Assembly (NCBI GenBank): GCA_033964015.1
Contig: CM066912.1
Location: forward strand, 8,520,371 to 8,584,370
Source: Scolanthus callimorphus
Taxonomy: Eukaryota > Cnidaria > Anthozoa > Actiniaria > Edwardsiidae
Direction of reading: 5' to 3'
DNA length: 64,000 nucleotides
Part shown: one piece after another, positions 56,901 through 64,000 of the stretch
Layout: every line of letters begins with the position of its first letter
Numbering within the stretch: the first letter of the stretch is position 1
Program-made: the position numbers and the translations under genes
The notes under the pieces: generated by a model
What the model saw: only the letters and a program-made list of their open reading frames with translations
Databases searched by the model: none
Told to the model about the DNA's origin: nothing

Positions 56901-57023
56901 GATCGGATAACTGCGTTCGAGTTCTCTCTGCCTGACGAGCTTCCCGGCTCTTTTCCCGCGAAACTGTATCCACGAGTGTTTCCTGGTAGGAATGGAAGGG
57001 TTTTGGAGATTGTTTGCACCCAT
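53922..57023 (-). mobile_element. Near-complete CR1/L2-like LINE
   Basis: It runs from an upstream frame at 57023 through the 910-codon EN-RT ORF (56820..54088) to a 3' UTR ending AATAAAGCTATCTATC, the (CTAT)n tail at about 53926..53948. The upstream frame (MGANNLQNPSIPTRKHSWIQ) becomes continuous with the main frame if one base is shifted near 56870, so a single indel may separate a 970-codon ORF. No target duplication was resolved. It lies between the two halves of a Mutator-like transposase, in the same orientation. Confidence 0.85.
54088..56820 (-). CDS. LINE endonuclease-reverse transcriptase (910 aa)
   Basis: The protein copies element RNA into the genome by target-primed reverse transcription. 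The N-terminal APE-type endonuclease shows VMSLAPKIDEV (res 23-33), ITETW, HGGVCIYVKN, IAGDFNRLDTSRF, LDPIFTN and GLSDHATVEL in order to about 230. The RT core shows PIPK...LRPISLTPVLSKVAE, VVLFDFKKAFDLIDH (motif A), GVPQGTKLGPWLF (motif B) and LWKYVDDTTIAE (catalytic YVDD). The thumb and C-tail run to LLPTRNNCNRLRRNRTFNLP. No stop interrupts it and every catalytic motif is present. CR1/L2-group membership is inferred from the motif style. Confidence 0.92.
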   Translation of the reverse strand: MVNPRSSSGSPNVFVPSLMLSNVMSLAPKIDEVREATTNANFDLVCITETWLRDHIHDNVVGISGYNLIRRDRIKDLHGGVCIYVKNEIKFQVLNDLCDDRFEVLWLQIRPSRLPRGILSIIIGNVYHPQTDKGASDSEILNYLYESMSIIETRFPSCGILIAGDFNRLDTSRFKNAFKLKQIVKFPTRGNRTLDPIFTNMKEYYKDPIKRPAFGLSDHATVELQPVSRCNQRKAKQTILSRDLRASNKIAMNSYIKEVNLAELVRNKETCEEKTQIFEKAIATGMNTIMPLKQKTVVVNEAPWVNDSLKSLIHRRQKALASGNMVDYRELRNRVNRDRKACRARYYGAKVKELKTCKPGVWWKEVKKLSGFSKLTRPNPLVDFKHIADNADGTSPSSEFLANLINEEFLSPMSVFTPLTPQVSAHVGALKHDVISISEYAVITKLLALNPNKASGPDCIPAWLLKDNADLLASPVADLLNTSYQERRLPKSWKKADITPIPKQTPVLDVNKHLRPISLTPVLSKVAEDFVVERQVKPAVLKKIDRNQYGTIPGSCTTHALISMLHNWYKDTDGNGSAVRVVLFDFKKAFDLIDHWILLEKLREYDMPDWTVQWIADFLTDREQRVKLAQDCYSEWERIPAGVPQGTKLGPWLFVIMINDIQVGGISLWKYVDDTTIAETVHKGEASRTQVAVDELVRQTKSDRFVLNEAKCKELQICFSTSPTEFQPVQVNNKNIEVVKKAKLLGLTISDNLKWNDHISEVMKKAESRLYLLRQFKRANADTSELLCFYITCIRPILEYACPVFHSSLPAYLSKELESVQRRALRIMSPDLSYSDALGATGLVSLNDRRQLLSERLFNEIHQDSNHKLHNLLPTRNNCNRLRRNRTFNLPLCKTARFRTSFIIHNAAKM

Positions 57024-57339
57024 TAATGTCGATTAAACGTTTAAAACACGATAATTTCTAGAGAGAGGCTAAAATGCAGCCATGCACGGCGCAGTACAAC
57101 TATGTATGTATGTAACTAGGACTACTATAATACGAAAAATCAGCATTCTTGTGCTTCTTTGCGGTAATGTTACATGTATGTTACACAGAAAATGTTGAAA
57201 GTGTCAGTTCAAACACTCATTCTCTGCGTTTCTGGCGTGATAAGGGTCAGATTCTGCGCCTTTGTCACTCGGAGGCGTGACAAACGCTCGGTATCTGAGT
57301 ACATGACCGCATTTTACACACGATCTTAGTAAAATCGCG

Positions 57340-58027
57340 TATCTTACACAGAATCTGCGTGACTCTGAATTAGAATTGACCCTCCAAGTTAGCTTTGACA
57401 CTTGTTCCATGCAGTTTGCAGTGCTTGCAAAACAAACTCAGAGCCTCAACAACTTTGCCAGTCTCAACAGATATTGCTGTGACACACCCATTCTGTGATG
57501 AATATCATCGTCGTTGCCCGGCCCATCACAAGATACAGAGCAATCAGCGATTTCATTCTCTACAACTTGCTGGGTATGCCTTATTTCAGTAACTGCGTCC
57601 TTCATACTCTTCTCTGCAATTTCCCTTACTTTCTTTGCAATTGTCCTCGAACTTTTGCCGTAGGCTCTTGCTGTAGGAGGCGGTGGCATGTTCATAAGAG
57701 TGCAGAAGCGTTTAGCCCCGCTGTGTCCCTTGCCAATGGAGAGCATAGCATAAATAGCTATAAATCATCCTACGATTGACTTCAAAGCTTTTCGACTGCT
57801 GTTTTGAAGTAATAAATTCCTGTTTCCAGCCACATCTTCTTCGCTGAGATAGACAAACGAGACTGGGGTCTGTCGTGGAATGGGGCTTGTTTGACCACAT
57901 GGTTCAGCTTGTGCATCGCTGGTCTTTTGAGTCTGTTCCCCTTGACGAACTGATTGCCGGAAAACCTCTTTTTCTTCCGTTTATTGATCGAAACTTTGCC
58001 ATGGCCATGGTGATTCGAATGACCCAA
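57340..58027 (-). pseudogene. Mutator-like transposase, N-terminal half
   Basis: It starts MGHSNHHGHGKVSINKRKKK and runs through KKRFSGNQFVKGN. After frameshifts follow MLSIGKGHSGAKRFCTLMNM, the CDG motif where the family has GDGTW (first catalytic Asp region), and QNGCVTAISVETGKVVEALS, then FCKHCKLHG. This matches the start of the same transposase whose end is at 52284..53100. About 100 residues between the halves are not seen. Many shifts make it dead. Confidence 0.7.
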
Positions 58028-58484
58028 AATATAATCTTACGATGTATAAAATAGAAGATTTTTGAAGTGAAAGTAAACTCGAAGCGATATTGGATTTTGT
58101 AAATTCTAGAATAATGTTGTGCAATTTATCGCGAGATCGAGGCCCTAAACCTAGTCTTCTAAGTCTATCGGCTGTATAAGACACAGGAGTACCACAATAG
58201 GAAGAATCTGCGAATCCTGGTCCATTCGGCCATGAAAAGGACGCCAAAACAATTTCAAAACAAACGCGTTGGCAATAGCAACGCCGGAAAGGGAAGCAAA
58301 AAGCGTCTAAAAAGGCTTGGTAGATTTTTATCTTGATATTTTTTTTGGATAGTTTCTGAGTTGATGAAGTAGTTAATTGTGCACCTTTTTCTGTGGTAAT
58401 TTTTTTTTCAATTTTGTTCAAAGTTCGCCGACATTTGGCTATCATACCACCGTCCTCAGAGTAGAGGACATCAATCTTGTAGTT

Positions 58485-58625
58485 TCTAAAGGGTTGTAAA
58501 AGATCTAAAGGGTTTTACCATTTCTAAAGGGTTGTAAAAGAGATAATAATTTCTTAATTAACGCGCGGTGTAGTCTTTGTCAAACCACAATAGAAGAGGT
58601 GAAGCTAAAACTTATTCAGACGCTT
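58485..58625. repeat. Third copy of the 135-bp unit
   Basis: TTTCTAAAGGGTTGTAAAAG occurs twice, then TAACGCGCGGTGTAGTCTTT and GTGAAGCTAAAACTTATTCA as in 46770..46990. It lies about 460 bp upstream of the transposase N-terminus. Confidence 0.7.
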
Positions 58626-58629
58626 TTCA

Positions 58630-59050
58630 CCAAACCAAGCGTGATAATAATAATATAATAATGATAATAGTCTTTATTTAACTCCTAAAAAACATACGAG
58701 TAATTACAATAATAACAATACAGCGCTTAAAATATTTACCAGTGAATAATGATAATTGATAAAAACGTTGAAAAGCTAAAAATCTAAGTATAAATTGTAT
58801 TTGAATATTAATTTATACTATTCTTGGCGCGCTTTTGTCTTTTGTCTTCAACAACCTCCTGTTGATCAGGTTAACATCGGTGAAACACATTTAAAATTTG
58901 CTGTTTGCAGTACCATATATCATCTCATGAAGAATAAATATACTTATATTCATGTCTAAAATTGTGACTTTTTCAACAACAAAACTAAATTTAATGAATG
59001 GTATGACTAGTTTTACGGGAAAACTAGGTGGTCTGCGTCGGCGGAGACGT
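58630..59050. other. AT-rich spacer
   Basis: An AATAATAATGATAATAG-type run, then about 350 bp with no coding or repeat signal I can support. Confidence 0.4.
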
Positions 59051-59051
59051 G

Positions 59052-59253
59052 AACATGAACAACAACAACCAAAGGTTGAGATTTATGTTAAACGCCGTGG
59101 AAAAATGGTGTTTTGCTGACGTTTCGAGCGTTAGCCCTTCGTTAGCCCTTCGTCTTTGCTCCGACGAAGGGCTAACGCTCGAAACGTCAGCAAAACACCA
59201 TTTTTCCACGGCGTTTAACATAAATCTCAACCTTTGGTTGTTGTTGTTCATGT
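59052..59253. repeat. Palindrome of two hammerhead-like Penelope ends
   Basis: Arms of about 90 nt (AACATGAACAACAACAACCA and inward; right arm to 59253) are perfect complements, apart from an 11-nt duplication in the left arm, around an 8-nt loop. Each arm holds CGACGAAGGGCTAACGCTCG then AAACGTCAGC, which resembles a hammerhead core with stem II GGGC/GCTC then GAAA. Opposed ORFs (59024..59293 and 59028..59285) are mirror images, not genes. Confidence 0.75.
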
Positions 59254-60401
59254 TTAAATTTAATGAACTATGTTTAATGGTGTAGTTTTGCATGGCTTGT
59301 TTTCAAGACCCGTCATGTGCAACGAAATGTAGTTTTCACTATACCATGCTGTGGAACAATCTACCAAGAAAAGCCAAACAAGCTCAGTTACTTAGCACTT
59401 GAGACTGACTGGTACTTGATTCTGGTTGGGGCGACGCTGCTATATATTTGTTGTAATCAGTCCCTGTGATAATCAGTGTAATCTGACTTTGTATAATATT
59501 TATCTAATGCTCATTTTGTATACACTTCATTTTACCACGCCCCACATGGTAATCAGCCGTTTTTATCTGTTTAGTGTAAAATCAGTTGTTGTGGCCAGCG
59601 TGGCTAAATAAAATGTATATAGTGGTTTCAATAAAGTTTGTCACCCCAAAGACTAAAGCCTACAAGCTCTCGACGCCAAGCAATCTGGGTCATTCGTGCT
59701 TTGAATAACAAGTATTCTCCATGAGTCAAAAATGCCGCGCGCGATGAGCGAAGTCGACCTTAGACTTTAACCTGTTTCCGAATACGAGTGAGAGAATTGC
59801 ACTGGCCTCTAAAAATGTGCATTCTTAAGAGCGAATGTCTCATAAAAATTTCAGCAAAAGCTCAGCAAAATTTGACATTTCACGTCAAAATTGTTTGGAT
59901 GATACAATTAGCATTCTGTGTTTATTTTACTCAAAGAGTTCGCTTTTCAATTAATAAAATAAAGACACTTACAATTATAATAATTGTACTTCGTTCCAAT
60001 CCAATGCTCAATTGAAATTTTATTTTGGGCGCCTAGAAAGCTTAAGCCTAAATAAAGATGTATTACTATTTATTAATTAGCGCGTGTTTTGAATTTCTAC
60101 GCGAGCGTTCCGATAATTTACTTTCATTATATCTTCGAAGGTGCAGGATGACTAGCAAAAACGGACGGACGGAAATCAGAATATAATTTGCGAAATATTT
60201 CTTTCTTTAGATATTTGTTCTACAGAATATTCCAGCGGAGTTTCAGTAGTTCGGGTCATGCAATCATCTAACAAAATACCCCGTCAGTATTTGATTTCCT
60301 CCTTGTACTGTCGTTCACGTTTAAGAATGAAGTTCTTGCGCCCTCCAATTTGAGATTTGAAGTGCACTATTTAATTTAAATCGCGCTGTCCCTCTACTCC
60401 T

Positions 60402-61753
60402 CTACGGATGATGCCATATTTGTCCTAAAAAACATCATAGGTGGCAGTGGGACTCCCCTGTATTGTGCATTTGTTGATCTAACTGCGGCATATGATACCA
60501 TCCCACGTCGCTTTCTCTTTAGAGTACTGGATATTAGATTTGGGACGCAGCACCTAGTAGCCCTCCTGAGCACCATCTATCAGCAAACCACCGCTAAAAT
60601 AAAGGGTCTTAAACACTCCTTCCCTGTAGAAACTGGTTGCAGACAAGGTGGAATTGAGTCACCTATGCTGTTCAATATCTATTTCGACACAGTTTGTAGA
60701 GTCTTGGTACAAGAGCTAAAGACTGAGCTTTCGGACGACTTTGGTGTGAAGTACAAATATCACATCCCAACTAAGGCGACCAACAGGGACCAGCGCTCAA
60801 GACATCCGACCACAGGAACGTCTGTGTGTTACAACATCCTTTATACTGATGATATGGTGCTCCTCTTTCAAACAAAGGAAGCGTTGCAGAAAGGAATGGA
60901 AATAACAGAGAGCGTTCTCAAGAGGTTTTGTCTTACTCTGAGTCGAAAGAAAACGGAAACACTGGTTTTCAACGGAAATCCTGACGATACGCTGGCACGT
61001 CTAGTGAAACTTGGAGACTCACACATCGTGAACAGCACAGAGTTTAAATATCTTGGTGTGATATTCTCTTCTCTCGAGCCGACAAAGTTCATCAACCATC
61101 GTATAGCCTCTGCAGTTGCGAAGTTTGGAGAGCTAAGGAAGATACTTTCAGACCACCGTGTAAGACTCCAAACAAGAGGGAAGTATATGGACGCCTTCAT
61201 TAGTAGATCTAGGCTTATGTATAATGCGGCGACATGAGACCTCAATACAACTACCATGGACAAACTAGAGATAGAGTGGATGCGATTTTTGCGGAAGATA
61301 GTGCGGGGCGGATTCAAACGCCGCAATGCCCCTGATCCAGGATTATCAGATGCAGAAAAAGCTTCGGGGAATTGGGACTATGCCTTCATTTACTCAAACA
61401 AGAAGATCTGTGAGTTGACAGGAAGGGGAATTTTAAAGGACTTTCAAGAACAGAGACATCTGGAGTTGCTGGCGCACTGCGTCCGTATGGAAAACAACTC
61501 ACCCCAGAAACAGACTTTATTCGTGGAAACTCAAGCCAGACTGGGGAGACGTAGACCAGCAGATAGGTGGAAGAGGCTAGTGGAGAGAACAGGGATGGAT
61601 AAGGGACAAGTGTTGAGGACAATGATGGACCGTTCGCTGTTCAAACGGTGGAGCCGCGAGCGCTACAGGCGTTCGGACTCCCCGGACTCAGGCATGAATG
61701 CCTCACTGAGCAAAAAAATGATGATGATGATGATGTTCCCAACACGCGCGTAA
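60402..61753 (+). pseudogene. LINE RT fragment with (ATG)n tail and one stop
   Basis: The frame opens at TDDAIFVLKNIIGG and contains AFVDLTAAYDTIPRRF (motif A), GCRQGGIESPMLFNIYF (motif B), NILYTDDMVLL (catalytic YTDD) and SRKKTETLVFNG. At 61235..61237 a TGA replaces an expected Trp codon (AT*DLNTT); the same frame continues through EIEWMRFLRKIVRGG and RLGRRRPADRWKRLVER to the (ATG)n tail at 61719..61733. It lacks endonuclease and the first RT motifs, so it is 5' truncated. It differs from the 54088 element and is closer to craniofacial-development-protein-like RTs. Confidence 0.85.
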
Positions 61754-61993
61754 ATCGAATTGAATTTTGATTAGCACGTTGGACAACAAATGACTCACAA
61801 GGCTTGGCGCCGACAGCTTGAAGGCTTTAGCCTCTACGAACGTTTCGTAGCCGTACCAATGAAACACTAATCTGGCGGTTTTTGGCGGAAGTTGGATATG
61901 TCAATGATTGTGCATATTGCGTGGAAAAGTTGCTGTCTTTTTCATAATTGAGACAAATGTATCAGTCAGATATACGGATTAAAGATTATCATT

Positions 61994-62025
61994 AACAACT
62001 ATCCCCCGAAGGGGAGGTGAATAGC

Positions 62026-62073
<48 letters not shown>

Positions 62074-62102
62074 AGGCACCGACCCCGAGGGGATAGTTGT
62101 TT
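61994..62102. repeat. Foldback with AACAACTATCCCC ends
   Basis: AACAACTATCCCC faces GGGGATAGTTGTT. The inner arms GGTGGATATATACC..GGTATATATCCACC close around GAGACGCGAAGCGTC. The element is a complete hairpin of 109 bp. Confidence 0.8.
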
Positions 62103-62267
62103 TAGTATATACCAAATCAGTAGAATAAAATACGGTGATTAAAATGTTCAAACGCAATATCGCGCGCCAAACGAGCCGTCATTTTGAGAGTTTTCTCAAA
62201 ACAGTAAATAGTGCTGGAACCAATCAGAGCGCGCGAAAATGACTATTCACTGATTTGGTATATACTA
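62103..62267. repeat. Foldback with TAGTATATACCAAATCAG ends
   Basis: TAGTATATACCAAATCAGTA pairs with the complement ending GGTATATACTA. It directly abuts the foldback at 61994..62102, as the two foldbacks at 53107 and 53293 do. Confidence 0.75.
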
Positions 62268-62645
62268 ATTATTAATTATTAGTCTTACGCGCAGCCCGTC
62301 ATTTGTGTCGGTCACGCAACGCTTCCTCCACTATTGGTAACGCGTGAAAGATGTCACGAAATGAGCTTGTTGTGACCGAATTTGGCGTTGTCTGCGCGCA
62401 ACGATACACGATACAGCCTAAGGAACAGGCGAATGTTCTCTCTACCTAAAACTAAGACCAAAAGGTTTCAGAATTTTATTTGTAATTATATAGCCAGCTC
62501 GAAATCCCATTGTGCCGGCAGATCGATTTTTCTTGAATCGTCCAATTATTTTTTTCTTGGAATCGCGTGCGCTCTAATTGGACAGTTCGCGCTAAAATTG
62601 GACAATTTGGGTTTGAACATTGATGTTATATAATTAATAAATAAC

Positions 62646-62788
62646 AGGACTCCATGCTTGTCCAATTAAGAAAAAATAGATGATTCCTCGGAACTCCAAA
62701 TTGGACTCGGCCTGCGGCCTCGTCCAATTTTGGAGTTCCTCTGAATCATCCAATTTTTTCTTAATTGGACAGCATGGAGTCCTATTAT
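62646..62788. repeat. Long hairpin element
   Basis: AGGACTCCATGC..GTCCAATTAAGAAAAAA and its complement form arms of about 65 nt around CTCGGCCTGCGGCCTCG. A TTGGAC-rich, GTCCAATT-rich sequence extends outside it (62510..62600). Confidence 0.75.
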
Positions 62789-63046
62789 ATATACTAATGT
62801 ATTTCTCATGCAATAAACAACAAATGTAAATAGCACGATTTTTAACAAGATATCTACTAGTGTATTTCATATATTTTTTACTGACTTTATAAGTATTTTG
62901 AAATTATGTATTTTTTAACACATGTAATTCAGCCGTGTGTTTTTATTAAACGATTTATCTATCTTTCTATCTTACTCGCAGGGTGTGAGATTTTCAAATT
63001 ACTTGTTACAGTGTTACAGTTTTAATAGATATTATTATATAAACTA

Positions 63047-63592
63047 TATAGAGGATATTACACGGTGGCGCGAAGATATGGATTTTATTTTCGAGTGGCA
63101 AGAACAATATTTTACGAACGAGCGCAGCGAGTGAGTAAAATATTGTTTTTGACACGAGAAAATGAAATCCATATCTTCAAGCCACCGTGTATGTTCTTTT
63201 TATTATATGGATTAGAGTTGACATAGCGGCAAAATATTACAAATTGAACAACTTACTTGGTAAAGTCGAAAGTGTTTATTTGTGAAATGCTCCCTCAATC
63301 TTTCTGATTCCCAGTGTCGTTAAGAACTAATTTCCCTTTTTGTGTTGGTGTAGCTTTCTCTGCCATAGTTGAAAAAAGATTTTCTCTTTAGAACTAGAAC
63401 AAAACTTAGTCTTGTGGCTTAAAACTCGTGTGACCGAGCGAGCGAGATTTCACTGCAGACGAAGTCAGGAAAACAACACTGCAAACGTGCACATCCGGGA
63501 CATTCGGTACATAACTTTTTCATATTTCACTAGTGAAGATATGGAAAATACGAGTGTTTTAGTTTCCGGTAAAACACTGGCATCCATAAAAT
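63047..63592 (-). repeat. 0.55-kb repeat with hairpin end and micro-ORF, copy 2
   Basis: Reverse complement of 5948..6513 with scattered differences. It holds the 23-codon ORF at 63295..63366 with its start and stop intact. The hairpin end (63050..63190) faces left. Confidence 0.85.
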
Positions 63593-63594
63593 AA

Positions 63595-63735
63595 ATAGAG
63601 GATATTACATGGTGGCGCGAATATATGAGTTTTATTTTCGAGTGGCAAGAACAATATTTTACGAATGAGCACAGCGAATGAGTAAAATATTGGTTTTTGA
63701 CATGAGAAAACAAACTCATATCTTCAAGCCACCGT
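63595..63735. repeat. Third hairpin-end copy
   Basis: AGAGGATATTACATGGTGGC and its mirrored partner AAGCCACCGTGTTA repeat the hairpin of the neighbouring copy, with more substitutions. The remaining bases to the window end hold a diverged CACTAGTGAGGATATGGAAA piece of the same family. Confidence 0.7.
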
Positions 63736-64000
63736 GTTATTTTTTTTATATAGACAAACCAGAAAAAAATATCCCAAATTGATTTCCAAGCACTTTTGTT
63801 TTGACCGATATCCTCACTAGTGAGGATATGGAAATATGTCACTCAGGTCCCGGATGTAGCTTCATATGAGATATACGAGTGGCGTATTTCCCAGTAAAAT
63901 ACTCGTGTCTATGTAATAAAGTGTTTTATCATCAGGATTTCTGCCACTGAGAAATATCGTAATTCGCATGTGTGAAAAATTACGGTAATGCCCACTGCAG

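Noticed and set aside
59024..59293. Paired 85-89 aa ORFs with near-identical sequence on both strands
   Set aside because: They are mirror readings of a palindrome.
60868..61326. 152-aa antisense ORF over the RT fragment
   Set aside because: The sense frame carries RT motifs A to C; this is its shadow.

Overview
This is a eukaryotic, almost certainly cnidarian and probably stony-coral, nuclear window. Spliced host genes with GT-AG introns sit in a dense bed of transposable-element remnants: RT fragments of several non-LTR types, a Penelope-like fragment, Mutator-like transposase pieces and many foldback MITEs. The coral assignment is an inference from gene and repeat style; no species is claimed. 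There is nothing prokaryotic, and no CRISPR array or rRNA gene.

Host genes. (1) 1241..7738 (-): a six-exon PRELI-domain gene, best match PRELID2, 189 aa, rebuilt from exons too short to appear as ORFs. (2) 7932..15116 (+): a nine-exon FKBPL-type gene, 273 aa, with a degenerate FKBP domain and three TPRs. These two are head to head, 193 bp apart, and probably share a promoter with CCAAT boxes. (3) 20616..28335 (-): a C2H2 zinc-finger gene with a 17-codon first exon, a 5.9-kb intron and one large exon with 12 intact fingers in three four-finger modules. A fourth module lies just downstream, knocked out by frameshifts and by a MITE inserted at a TA.

Mobile elements. The left half (1..20 kb) is filled with foldback and TIR elements, several with readable target duplications: 9 bp (Mutator-type, 2789..3065 and 4413..4629), TTA (1516..1935, 15942..16770), TA (13135..13372). 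The zinc-finger intron holds a 1.8-kb element with a 9-bp duplication that carries a 1.6-kb minisatellite built from an 11-mer and a 15-mer. 28..38 kb holds an element with poly-G termini and an 8-bp duplication, two Harbinger-like MITEs (34106..34422, 35449..35838) and a 3.2-kb structure with inverted (GTGTGAAA)n arrays at its ends.

39..50 kb is a degraded minus-strand block of unrecognised multi-copy genes: two SAP-like motifs, Cys-cluster exons and a gene with an in-frame stop. 50..64 kb holds a 5'-truncated L1/Tx1-type insertion with a 15-bp target duplication, a Mutator-like transposase gene split into two halves with a nearly intact CR1/L2-like LINE (910-aa EN-RT ORF) between them, a palindromic hammerhead-like repeat, and an RT fragment with one stop codon. 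A 0.55-kb repeat carrying a conserved 23-codon micro-ORF occurs in opposite orientation near both window ends.

Exon models are read by eye from splice sites, phase and recalled family similarity; no alignment or transcript data were available.
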